Source: Synechococcus sp. PCC 7335 (GTDB lineage: Bacteria > Cyanobacteriota > Cyanobacteriia > Phormidesmidales > Phormidesmidaceae). From it: a stretch of 64,000 nucleotides of DNA. Where the stretch lies: assembly GCF_000155595.1 (NCBI RefSeq), contig NZ_DS989904.1, positions 690,477 through 754,476 of the forward strand, read 5' to 3'. The notes beneath the pieces were generated by a model. That model was not told the origin of the DNA. It ran no database searches and saw nothing but the letters and a program-made list of their open reading frames with translations. This document shows, one piece after another, positions 37,559 through 45,615 of this stretch (positions are counted from its first letter, which is position 1; the number at the start of each line of letters is the position of its first letter). Position numbers and translations under genes: made by a program.

Positions 37559-38296
37559 ATGAAATCAAAAGACGAGCAGTCCGCACACACTCAACGACCT
37601 GTTGAAGCAATCGTAAGGAAACTGTTTATTGGGCTGAGTGTTTTTGCTTTGGGTTTGACGATTGTCTCTTGCTCATCAATCAGTCGCTCAACGCTAGCGA
37701 CAGAAGCCTCGCCAGGAGCCGTCGCCGTTAACGAAAGCATAGATCAAGTGGATGACCTAGCAACTGCTACCTTTGCAGGTGGCTGCTTCTGGTGTATGGA
37801 ACAGCCCTTCGACGATATACCTGGCGTAGCCTCTACGGTCTCTGGGTACACGGGAGGTCAGGTTGAAAACCCAACTTATACTCAAGTCTCTAGTGGCAGT
37901 ACAGGACACCTTGAGGCTATGCAGGTGACCTATCATCCTGACCAAGTAAGCTATCTAGCCCTGCTAGAGACGTTTTGGCATAATATCGACCCGTTAGACG
38001 ATAGAGGCCAGTTTTGTGACAAAGGCACCCAGTATCGATCTGCTATTTTCTACGAGACAGCTGAACAACAAGAGGTTGCACAAGCAACTAAGCAGGAAGT
38101 AGCCGAACAGCTTGACGCTTCAGTGGCAACTGATATTCTGCCAGCGACGACCTTCTATCCCGCAGAAGACTATCACCAAAACTATTACCAAACCCATCCG
38201 GTTCGATACAAGGTATATCGCTTCGGTTGTGGCCGTGATCAGCGACTAAGCGAAGTTTGGGGAGATGACGCTCCCGCTCACGATTCAAAGCTTTGA
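37559..38296 (+). CDS. msrA: Lipoprotein peptide-methionine (S)-S-oxide reductase
   Basis: 245 aa. The N-terminus is a lipoprotein signal with lipobox IVSC (Cys38), so the enzyme should be membrane-anchored outside the cytoplasm. The MsrA domain (about 68-220) has the catalytic GGCFWCMEQPF (Cys76), the segment VSGYTGGQVENPTYTQVSSGSTGHLEA, and AEDYHQNYY. It reduces methionine-S-sulfoxide in oxidised proteins. A lumenal or periplasmic location suggests repair of exported proteins under oxidative stress. No MsrB is nearby. It sits alone between two noncoding gaps. Confidence 0.93.
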   Translation: MKSKDEQSAHTQRPVEAIVRKLFIGLSVFALGLTIVSCSSISRSTLATEASPGAVAVNESIDQVDDLATATFAGGCFWCMEQPFDDIPGVASTVSGYTGGQVENPTYTQVSSGSTGHLEAMQVTYHPDQVSYLALLETFWHNIDPLDDRGQFCDKGTQYRSAIFYETAEQQEVAQATKQEVAEQLDASVATDILPATTFYPAEDYHQNYYQTHPVRYKVYRFGCGRDQRLSEVWGDDAPAHDSKL

Positions 38297-38521
38297 CAGC
38301 ACTGAATCTTCGATATCAGCGTCCCTGATACGGTTTTCTAGTACCGGCCTTTCTTCTGCTGCTGATATAGCGATCTGATAGATACACACTAGATACATCA
38401 TTACGGTGAAGGCTACGCCGGCAGCAGATTATGAAGCACCTAACTTGATCTATTCAGGTTATCCATACAAGGGCCGGCGCACTTAGTGAGGAGACAAGCT
38501 TAAGGTGGGTTTCCAAAGTGC

Positions 38522-38983
38522 TTAGCTGATCTTCTCTAGGGCATCTGGCTTATGAGCCGCTTCAGCGCCGGTGCTCTCACTTTTGACTAAATACTGAGGC
38601 TCCTCCTTTGAGGCCTTGGCAGTATGCCCCGCAATATCAGTGGGTTCTGTCAGCCTTTTTTGAACAGTGCCTACCGTTTTACCTTGTGAGGTGTTCCACT
38701 GAACGCGATCGCCTTTCTCAAACTGAGTCACGCTATTTGAAGATGAACTCCGAGACGACGACGAGTCGTCTGGCTTGGACAAAGCATCTAGGCGATGACC
38801 CGTTACTGTACCGGTGTTGTCGTTTTTAACTAGGTAGCGCGGATCGTCTGCTGACGCAGATATTTGGTTGCCATCGACGACTTGGTCCTCTGTAATCCTC
38901 GTTTGAACAGTGCCGGTAGAAGTTCCTTGACCCGAAGACCACTGAACGCGATCGCCTTTATGAAATTTTTGTTTGCTTGCCAT
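38522..38983 (-). CDS. Tandem DUF2945 (Tudor-like) protein
   Basis: 153 aa made of two copies of one domain, about residues 4-70 and 86-153, joined by a Ser-rich linker. Both begin FxKGDRVQW, continue with GTVQxRxTE, and end with YLVKxxxTGxxxxHxxDAL. This is the DUF2945 / hypervirulence-associated Tudor-like domain, usually found as single-copy proteins near 65-75 residues. It is acidic and soluble with no signal peptide. Function is unknown. Confidence 0.85.
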   Translation of the reverse strand: MASKQKFHKGDRVQWSSGQGTSTGTVQTRITEDQVVDGNQISASADDPRYLVKNDNTGTVTGHRLDALSKPDDSSSSRSSSSNSVTQFEKGDRVQWNTSQGKTVGTVQKRLTEPTDIAGHTAKASKEEPQYLVKSESTGAEAAHKPDALEKIS

Positions 38984-39336
38984 AGGTAATCTGTTGCTCA
39001 GTAGGTGTAGTCATTACTGTAGTGACCAACCTAGAACGCATACCTAAGCTCTAACCTCTATCCGGATTCTGGTCTTTAGGTTACAAATCTTATAAAAGAT
39101 ATACAAATCGATAGAGTAATAATTCGTTTTGCAAAAAGGAAAATAGAGGCTGAACAAATGGGTTCTTAGGTCTGAGCAAACGGGTTCTTAGGTCTGAACA
39201 AAGGGGGATTAAAAAGTAAGCTGATTTACAGTACATAAGAACTAATGAGTTTAGTATGTGTTTGGGATTTATAAAGCAGTCAATTTCTATCTCTCAAAGC
39301 ATCTATCTCTTACTAACGGAATATAACGGGACGATT
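38984..39336. other. Intergenic region with 22-bp tandem repeat
   Basis: 353 bp between divergent genes. It carries two 22-bp copies of a GGGTTCTTAGGTCTGA-containing unit (39160-39203). Apart from this I see no RNA gene or clear promoter. Confidence 0.5.
39160..39203. repeat. 22-bp tandem duplication
   Basis: Two adjacent 22-bp units (39160-39181 and 39182-39203) start GGGTTCTTAGGTCTGA and differ at two positions near their ends. A partial third copy (TGAACAAA) precedes them. Confidence 0.92.
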
Positions 39337-39516
39337 ATGAATACTCACCTACAACCAGGTAAATTTGTTCGTCTAAAAGGCCAACCGGTTGATCTACCTG
39401 ACTTTGTGCTGGAACGTTACCTTGGCAGCTTTTGTTGGATCAGACAACAAAGCTGGGGCAATCTTGTCCACTGGAAGGTAGATGTTGCGAGTATTGAAGG
39501 CGCACAAATGGGATAG
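39337..39516 (+). CDS. Small hypothetical protein
   Basis: 59 aa from ATG 39337. The frame extends upstream 27 codons but that part is low-complexity and lacks support. The protein reads LQPGKFVRLKGQPVDLPDFVLERYLGSFCWIRQQSWG and looks like a compact beta-rich domain with one cysteine. Conserved-looking aromatic residues favour a real gene. I do not recognise a family. It precedes the DUF3386 gene by about 80 bp on the same strand. Confidence 0.5.
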   Translation: MNTHLQPGKFVRLKGQPVDLPDFVLERYLGSFCWIRQQSWGNLVHWKVDVASIEGAQMG

Positions 39517-39598
39517 TACGGTGTCAGGGCTATAGGTGGATAAAAGCGAATGCACTAAAATCCTATAATTGAGACAACAATCCAACTACAAAAAAACC

Positions 39599-40234
39599 AT
39601 GACTGCACTTCAGGTCTCTGCTCGCGAACTGGTCAAAGCTGCTTACGAAAATCGCTACACGTGGGACAAAGACTTTCCGGGATACACCACCGATGTGGTC
39701 TTAAAGCTCGATCAGCAGACCTATTCGGGCAGCGCTAAAGTCAATTCGGACCTATCGGCCGAGGTTTTTGACGTAGACGATGAAATCGCTACAAAGGTGA
39801 TCAAGAATCAGCTTTGGGAGGTTGCTATTCACCGGATTAGTCGGCCCTTTGAAAAGACTCACGGCGAGAACACCTTCAAAATTGAGGGTGAAGATGAGAA
39901 CGGTGCAATCAAGATTGCGGTGGGTGGAAAGTCCGAAGGTGATGCCTACAAGGTCAAGGACAACGAGTTTGTGATGGTACACCGACATATCCACGGTGTT
40001 GTTGTCACTATCAACACAGAAAGCTCTTACGATACTGGCAGCGGCTATCTCTCTCGTACCTACGATTCTATTTATCACGATCCTCAAACTGGCGAACAGA
40101 AGCAGGGCCGCAGCAAGTTCACCGATGAGTATACGCAGGTTGGCGACTATACCATCTTGGCCAAGCGTACTGTCGTGTCGGAAGATGGTCCCGATATGGA
40201 AATTTCGTTTTCTAATATCGAATTGCTTTCCTAA
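39599..40234 (+). CDS. DUF3386 family protein
   Basis: 211 aa from ATG 39599 (a TTG ten codons earlier is less likely). Family features are the N-terminal ARELVKAAYENRYTWDKDFPGYTTDV and the C-terminal GDYTILAKRTVV with a beta-strand pattern throughout. No signal peptide or membrane segment. The function is unknown; the family is found in cyanobacteria and plants. The DUF4336 gene starts 3 bp after its stop, so the two are very likely translated from one mRNA. Confidence 0.8.
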   Translation: MTALQVSARELVKAAYENRYTWDKDFPGYTTDVVLKLDQQTYSGSAKVNSDLSAEVFDVDDEIATKVIKNQLWEVAIHRISRPFEKTHGENTFKIEGEDENGAIKIAVGGKSEGDAYKVKDNEFVMVHRHIHGVVVTINTESSYDTGSGYLSRTYDSIYHDPQTGEQKQGRSKFTDEYTQVGDYTILAKRTVVSEDGPDMEISFSNIELLS

Positions 40235-40237
40235 CGC

Positions 40238-41434
40238 ATGGGCATCTTCAAACGAGACAAGCGAGTGGACCGTAGCTGGCCGCTATGGCCAGTTGTTCCA
40301 ATTTATCCGTATGGCAAACGGCGAACACTACGTCGCGAAATTGTTCGTGACCAGGTGTGGACGTTCGATCAAGTCCAAGGGATCTTTTATGTCGTTGTGC
40401 CGATTCGGATGACGGTGATTAAGTTAGCAGCCGGCGGGCTGATGGTCTTTTCGCCGGTGGCGCCGACAGGTGAGTGCGTTCGGCTAGTCCGCGAGCTAGA
40501 AACTGAGCACGGCGAAGTAAAGTACGTAATTTTGCCGACCGTGACTGGGGTGGAGCACAAGTACTTCGCTGGACCATTTGCTCAAGTTTTTAAGCGATCG
40601 CAGGTGTATGTCGCACCTAACCAATGGAGCTTTCCGCTAGACTTGCCGCTAAGCTGGCTAGGCTTTCCCTCTAAGCGGACTCATATTCTGCCAGACGATC
40701 CAAGCCAAGTGCCTTTCTACGATGAGTTTGACTATGCCATCGTTGGTCCGATTGATCTGAGCGTCAAGCCTTACACAGAAGTCGCTGTTTTTCACCGGGC
40801 TACTCAGTCACTGCTAGCTGTCGATACGATCCTTTCTATTCCAATTGAACCGCCAGCAGTCTTGAATCAAGATCCCTTTCCACTACTGTTTCACGCCCGG
40901 GATAGTGCGACTGAAGCGCTAATAGATACTCCTGAGAATAGACGAAAGGGCTGGGCGCGGATTTCTCTATTTTCTTTCTACTTTCAGCCCGACTGTCTAA
41001 ACGTACCTAAAACGGGCCGTGTCTTGAAAGAGGCCAGTCAATCGCCGAATAAATCAAGCAAGAACTATTTTGGGCTCTATCCATTCGATTGGCAGATCGA
41101 TTGGCATCGATCGTTCGAGCAGCTGCGCCAAGAGGGCAGGCTGATAGTAGCACCGATTTTGCAGACGCTGATTTTCAATAGAGATGCTAAGGCAGTCCTT
41201 AACTGGGCTGATAGGATTGCGCAGTGGAACTTTGAACAGGTAATTCCCTGCCACTTCAGCGCGCCGGTTGAAGCGGGACCTAATGAGTTTCGACGGGCTT
41301 TCAATTTCCTAGAGCGACCCAACCCGCACAGCTGGTCTGGGTTTGAGCATGACGTACCGATGGTCGATCTAGAGACACTGGGCCAGATTGACCGTCGACT
41401 ACAAGGGAACGTCATTCCACCACCGAGGCGCTAA
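40238..41434 (+). CDS. DUF4336 family protein
   Basis: 398 aa. Features include PVVPIYPYGKRRTLRREIV near the N-terminus, VKYVILPTVTGVEHKYFAGPFA, and HRATQSLLAVDTI, in a pattern resembling metallo-beta-lactamase-fold relatives (VEHKYFAGPF in place of the usual HxHxDH). The canonical zinc motif is absent. Found in cyanobacteria and plastid-bearing eukaryotes; role unknown. Its stop codon overlaps that of the convergent K+ channel gene by four bases. Confidence 0.8.
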   Translation: MGIFKRDKRVDRSWPLWPVVPIYPYGKRRTLRREIVRDQVWTFDQVQGIFYVVVPIRMTVIKLAAGGLMVFSPVAPTGECVRLVRELETEHGEVKYVILPTVTGVEHKYFAGPFAQVFKRSQVYVAPNQWSFPLDLPLSWLGFPSKRTHILPDDPSQVPFYDEFDYAIVGPIDLSVKPYTEVAVFHRATQSLLAVDTILSIPIEPPAVLNQDPFPLLFHARDSATEALIDTPENRRKGWARISLFSFYFQPDCLNVPKTGRVLKEASQSPNKSSKNYFGLYPFDWQIDWHRSFEQLRQEGRLIVAPILQTLIFNRDAKAVLNWADRIAQWNFEQVIPCHFSAPVEAGPNEFRRAFNFLERPNPHSWSGFEHDVPMVDLETLGQIDRRLQGNVIPPPRR

Positions 41435-42360
41435 TCCTTATGCTTGGGTGCCTTCTCAACCTCATGAAAGTCTGAAAAGTCGATATAGCGAATGGTAGCA
41501 TCAGGATCTTCGTTGTTATGAGGAGCAGCGTGAATGATGTCTTTAAACTCGTAGTTCCATAGCAAGTCTGTGGCGTAGTAGGTATGGCGAGTATGGATCG
41601 CTTGAGCGACGGTCTGATCGATTCCACTCAAAGAGACTATCAAGGCAATGTTTTTCTCAAATAGAGCAGGTTGATCGAGGCCAAAGAGCGGACTATGGGT
41701 ATCGACGCTGTGTAGAGCAGTCCAGGTCAAAAAGAAGCTGGGATTGCGATCGCGATGTAGCTCTAGCTCATAGAACCGCCGCATCATTCGCCCTTCAAAG
41801 TTCTCATCCATAGCTAGATACAGCCGCATCTGAGCCTCTAAGATTTGATTACGGCGCTCGTTTGCCGCTCTAAACATCAGTGTCGGCGCTCCCGCAAAAT
41901 TGCTAATTACTGCTACTTTACTGAACATCACCATCGCAGTCGGCCTAGAGAAGCGCGCATAGGCTAACCCTGTGAGAACAGCGATACCCACTAATGACAC
42001 AACAGCTTCTAGCGTGACCAGTACGTGGGCATAGGTATTGCCAGGAGACATCACACCATAGCCAATCGAGGCAGAGGTCTGCACACTAAAGAAAAAGGCA
42101 TCGATAAATGAGCCAGGTCGAGCGTTCACAATGGCACCTTCACCGCCTAACAAAAACAGCAGGGCCGCAACTGCATTGGCGATCACATACACACCGACAG
42201 TAATCAATGCAAAGCCCGGCCAAGGAATCGTCAACATTAGATAGTAAGGATCGCGCCAGTAAGAGTACCAGCCACCGAGTCCCAAGACACGAAAGCGTCC
42301 GTTTTGAATGTGGATTCGCACTTTAGGCAACCGTCGTGGCCACGGGATATCTATTCTCAT
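41431..42360 (-). CDS. Inward-rectifier (KirBac-type) potassium channel
   Basis: 309 aa. An amphipathic N-terminal slide helix region (LGLGGWYSYWRDPYYLML) leads to TM1 (about 46-72), the pore helix and the filter TSASIGYG (95-102), then TM2 (about 108-132). The cytoplasmic Ig-like domain follows (ARFSRPTAMVMFSKVAVI, LMFRAANERRNQI, HSPLFGLDQPALFEKN), as in KirBac channels. It should conduct K+ across the cytoplasmic membrane. The gating ligand is unknown. Confidence 0.93.
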   Translation of the reverse strand: MRIDIPWPRRLPKVRIHIQNGRFRVLGLGGWYSYWRDPYYLMLTIPWPGFALITVGVYVIANAVAALLFLLGGEGAIVNARPGSFIDAFFFSVQTSASIGYGVMSPGNTYAHVLVTLEAVVSLVGIAVLTGLAYARFSRPTAMVMFSKVAVISNFAGAPTLMFRAANERRNQILEAQMRLYLAMDENFEGRMMRRFYELELHRDRNPSFFLTWTALHSVDTHSPLFGLDQPALFEKNIALIVSLSGIDQTVAQAIHTRHTYYATDLLWNYEFKDIIHAAPHNNEDPDATIRYIDFSDFHEVEKAPKHKD

Positions 42361-42426
42361 CTGTCTATATCTGGATAACCTAAATACTTATCGTCCACTG
42401 TTTTGTGGATCAGACTAGACAATTCT

Positions 42427-43302
42427 ATGGAAACCCAGCAGTGTCAGCACCTAGATCTAGTCAAAAAGATCACTAACCATTTAGAGGCGTTGTCAGGGCC
42501 ACGCGATCCCTATCTAGGGGCAGGAACCCATCGGCTAGCACAGCACTACATCCGAACTGAACTAGCGCGGTACGGCAATGTTTCTAGCCAGCGACTCAAT
42601 CTTCTAACGCCAAACTTAAGCGGTCATCACGTTAATTGGCAGGTCTCTATTCCAGGCACCTGCCCTCAGTACAGTCCCTTTTTAGTCGGAGCCCACTATG
42701 ATACGGTTCTAGGCTCTCGCGGCGCCGACGATAACACTAGCGGTGTTGCGGTGCTGCTGGTTTTAGCAGAGCTTCTGGCCAGATCTCAACCTCGGCGTTC
42801 CGTACATTTTGTCGCTTTTGATTTAGAAGAATACGGGTTAGTGGGTAGCACTACCTGCGCCCGGCAATGGCAAACCCATAACCGACCGATTTACTTGATG
42901 CTGTCGCTAGAGATGCTGGGCTATTTTTCTAATCAACCTGGGTCACAGCGATATCCGCTAGAGGTAATGAGTCGGATTTATCCAGATACTGGCAGCTTCA
43001 TTGCCCTTATCGGCAATATCAAGACTATCTTCAAGATGCGATCACTTAAACGACATCTGCTCCAATCAGGTGCCCCGTGCGAGTGGCTACCTGTAGTTAA
43101 CCAAGGTAGGCAAATCCCAGACACTCGTAGAAGCGATCATGCGCCTTTTTGGGATGCTGGCTATCCGGCTGTGATGGTGACAGATACTGCTCATCTACGC
43201 AATCCACACTATCATCAGGCTTCAGACCAGCTCGAAACATTAGACGTAGAGATGATGGCAAAGATCACCCAAGGCTTAGCGACCTATCTACAAGCAGGCT
43301 AA
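42427..43302 (+). CDS. M28 family metallopeptidase
   Basis: 291 aa from ATG 42427 (a TTG at 42403 is less likely). M28 zinc motifs are intact: GAHYDTV, GADDNTSGVAV, DLEEYGLVGS with the catalytic Glu pair, and RSDHAPFWDAGYPAVMVTD. The HYHQASD segment supplies the last zinc ligand. It should be an aminopeptidase acting on small peptides. No signal peptide is evident. The caspase-like lipoprotein gene starts 65 bp downstream on the same strand, so they may form a unit. Confidence 0.9.
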   Translation: METQQCQHLDLVKKITNHLEALSGPRDPYLGAGTHRLAQHYIRTELARYGNVSSQRLNLLTPNLSGHHVNWQVSIPGTCPQYSPFLVGAHYDTVLGSRGADDNTSGVAVLLVLAELLARSQPRRSVHFVAFDLEEYGLVGSTTCARQWQTHNRPIYLMLSLEMLGYFSNQPGSQRYPLEVMSRIYPDTGSFIALIGNIKTIFKMRSLKRHLLQSGAPCEWLPVVNQGRQIPDTRRSDHAPFWDAGYPAVMVTDTAHLRNPHYHQASDQLETLDVEMMAKITQGLATYLQAG

Positions 43303-43367
43303 AGTTGAATAGATCCAAAGTCGATAACAGTCAACTACAGGTAGCGAATAGGCGAAGGGCAAAGACT

Positions 43368-44714
43368 ATGAAAGGCATTTTGCAACCTGTACTTCAAAAA
43401 CTATTGTCAGCTTTGGGCTTGGGCATCTTTGCAATGGGGATATCGGCTTGTCAGCCCATTGGGCAAGCGATTGAGCAGGTCATGGCTTCGGATGCTAGGG
43501 AGTTGGCGAGAGAAGTGTGGAGTGACCCATCTAGTTCGAGCGAGCAATATACACAAGACATTTTTAAAGATATTGAGTTAACAGATATTGAGCTGCCAAC
43601 GGAAGTCGATATGCATTTTGCCGTCGTAGCTGGTGGCGGAGCGCCTAGCTACAACGAGATAGCTTTAGAAAAGAACGTTTTGTATTTCCAGCGGTCTTTG
43701 CGCGAGCTTGGCTTCTCAGTAGACAAAGCCAGTCTTTTTTTTGCTAGCGGTAATGATGGGGAAGAGACCATTCGCTATCTAGATGACAACGGCGACGAAC
43801 AGTTCAAATCAGCTGAGATTCCTGAGCTAGATGGCAGCGCTACGCTTGAGAATACCTATAGCTGGTTTAGAGCGTTGAGCGAAGCTGAAAAGCCTTGTCC
43901 GGCTTTCTTCTACTTCACAGGCCACGGCGCATACAACACAGACAACGAAGATGATAATGCTCTGATTTTGTGGGAAGAAGATCTTGTCTCTGTCAAAGAA
44001 TTTACCCGTTGGTTAGCGCCTTTACCTACCGACCAGCCTTTCGTGACGATGATGGCGCAGTGCTATTCGGGCGCGTTTGCCAATCTGATTTACGAAGACG
44101 GCGATCCTTCACAGCCAGTTGCACTGCAGACTCGCTGTGGTTTTTTTGCGACGGTGGCCTCTCGGCCTTCAGTAGGCTGCACCCCAGCGGTGAATGAGGC
44201 AGACTACAAAGACTATAGCTCTAGCTTTTTTGCAGGATTAACAGGGCGCGATCGCGTTGGCAATTTGGTTAGCTCTGCCGACTACAACCTAGACGAAAAG
44301 ATCTCCTACGCAGAAGCGCATGCCTTTGCCAAAGTAGATGAAGAGACAACTGACTGGCCAATCTCGACAGTCGAAGCGTGGCTACAGCGCCAAGTCTCAA
44401 AATCAGACATCGATGAAATTTTGAATGATCCAATAGACGAGGTGAGGGCGATCGCTCGCCCAGAACAGCAGTACGTCATTACAGAACTCAGCGGTTTAAT
44501 TGGATTTGATCTAGCACTTTCTTACACAGATAACGCTAGTAGAGCTGCGCCGCTTGAGCCAGAAACCGTAGACGAAGCCTATCGCATAAGATTACGGATG
44601 GATCTTATCAACGTCGGCGCCGAAGTATTCGTTCGAGCTAACCAAAGCGCGGCGCAAATAGCGACACTAGATCGAATCTTGGAGTGCGAGGCCGGTAGTT
44701 GGCAAGCGCTATAG
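43368..44714 (+). CDS. Caspase-like (clan CD) lipoprotein
   Basis: 448 aa from ATG 43368. The N-terminus is a lipoprotein signal (lipobox ISAC, Cys28). The core looks like a caspase/legumain-type fold, with a candidate catalytic His186 in YFTGHGAY and Cys232 in MMAQCYSGAF, each after a hydrophobic strand. An acidic region (about 136-165) and a C-terminal extension of about 200 residues follow. It would be anchored on the outer face of the membrane. Peptidase activity is an inference. It overlaps cytM by 6 bp, tail to tail. The longer frame from 43149 lies in the M28 gene and is rejected. Confidence 0.7.
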   Translation: MKGILQPVLQKLLSALGLGIFAMGISACQPIGQAIEQVMASDARELAREVWSDPSSSSEQYTQDIFKDIELTDIELPTEVDMHFAVVAGGGAPSYNEIALEKNVLYFQRSLRELGFSVDKASLFFASGNDGEETIRYLDDNGDEQFKSAEIPELDGSATLENTYSWFRALSEAEKPCPAFFYFTGHGAYNTDNEDDNALILWEEDLVSVKEFTRWLAPLPTDQPFVTMMAQCYSGAFANLIYEDGDPSQPVALQTRCGFFATVASRPSVGCTPAVNEADYKDYSSSFFAGLTGRDRVGNLVSSADYNLDEKISYAEAHAFAKVDEETTDWPISTVEAWLQRQVSKSDIDEILNDPIDEVRAIARPEQQYVITELSGLIGFDLALSYTDNASRAAPLEPETVDEAYRIRLRMDLINVGAEVFVRANQSAAQIATLDRILECEAGSWQAL

Positions 44715-45158
44715 CGTTTCTAAGAAAGCTAGCAGGTCAGCCATATCTCTTTCGTTCGGCTGAAATTGTGGCATGGGCGGCGTTTGACCACTAATGACCT
44801 GAGTGATCAAAGCCGATCGAGAGCGACGCTCAGAGACATCGTGAAGATCTGGGCCGACCTCGCCATCAGCGTCTAGCCCGTGACAGGTCGCACAGTTGAG
44901 CTGAAAAATATCATGCCCTCTGCTAGCATTCCCTGGTAGCTGCAGAACATCTTGTACATAGGGATCACTAGGCGTTAGTGCATATATTCCTCCCATAGCA
45001 ACGCCAAGCATGAAGATGAGCCCCACGATCACAGTGACCACTCTAGGCGCTGAGTTCTTGGCCGATTGCGCCAAATCTTTTTCGCTTTGGATCGGACTGT
45101 CGACGGCTTGGTTCGGCACTGTTCGTTTCTGAAAAACTTTTGTCACTACCCTCAGCAT
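44709..45158 (-). CDS. cytM: Cytochrome cM
   Basis: 149 aa. An N-terminal extension of about 38 residues precedes one membrane segment (about 40-61, VVTVIVGLIFMLGVAMGGIYAL). The class I haem motif is CATCH (Cys89, Cys92, His93), and PPMPQF (Met129) gives the sixth ligand. This fits the membrane-anchored cytochrome cM of cyanobacteria, which has been linked to regulation of respiratory and photosynthetic electron flow. Its N-terminal arm is longer than I would expect. It is divergent from petG. Confidence 0.85.
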   Translation of the reverse strand: MLRVVTKVFQKRTVPNQAVDSPIQSEKDLAQSAKNSAPRVVTVIVGLIFMLGVAMGGIYALTPSDPYVQDVLQLPGNASRGHDIFQLNCATCHGLDADGEVGPDLHDVSERRSRSALITQVISGQTPPMPQFQPNERDMADLLAFLETL

Positions 45159-45495
45159 CTCGCAATAAACCGTTACCCGTATATTAAGATTCTTTGAGAG
45201 AATAAGACAACCCTGATACGGTAGGGAGCGCGGCTATTTATCCATAGACAGTTTTCCATAGTCGGTTTCAAGTACTCCAGAATTCAGCCAAACAGTGAGT
45301 AGGATACTGATTCTGGCGGGGTGACTGCAGTTGATCTGGCGAAGAGCCAGTATACTTTTCCTAGCGGTCTTATGTATTTAGTCTTATGTGTTTAGATGAA
45401 GACTAGACATTAAGATTAGATAAGTCCGATTAATCAAATCAATCGTAATCGAGACTAGCTAGTCGAAATTTGTACGCAGAATTAGGAGAATTATT
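45159..45495. other. Divergent intergenic region cytM/petG
   Basis: 337 bp with leaders of both genes. It has a 14-bp tandem duplication (45367-45394) and an AGGAG ribosome binding site for petG at 45484-45488. I could not assign a promoter. Confidence 0.5.
45367..45394. repeat. Near-perfect 14-bp tandem duplication
   Basis: GTCTTATGTATTTA (45367-45380) and GTCTTATGTGTTTA (45381-45394) differ at one position, about 100 bp upstream of petG. Confidence 0.9.
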
Positions 45496-45609
45496 GTGGT
45501 AGAGCCTCTACTTTCAGGCATCGTTTTAGGTCTTATTCCGGCTACGCTAATCGGTCTATTTGTGGCTGCCTACATGCAGTATCGTCGAGGCGATCAGCTT
45601 GGCGGTTAA
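45496..45609 (+). CDS. petG: Cytochrome b6f complex subunit V
   Basis: A 37-aa single-helix subunit, short enough to be missed by ORF filters. It starts at GTG 45496 with AGGAG seven bases upstream. The product begins [20 protein letters not shown] and ends [12 protein letters not shown], which matches PetG of cyanobacteria and plastids almost residue for residue. PetG is needed for assembly and stability of the b6f complex in the thylakoid membrane. It ends 6 bp before the stop codon of the convergent sugar kinase. Confidence 0.97.
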   Translation: MVEPLLSGIVLGLIPATLIGLFVAAYMQYRRGDQLGG

Positions 45610-45615
45610 CGCTTG

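Noticed and set aside
37037-37590. Two short frames (70 and 67 codons) on opposite strands
   Set aside because: Both have biased, noncoding-like composition and lack start signals; region is treated as intergenic.
43149-43367. Upstream extension of the caspase-like frame
   Set aside because: It overlaps the M28 peptidase in another frame, while ATG 43368 is followed at once by a clear lipoprotein signal.
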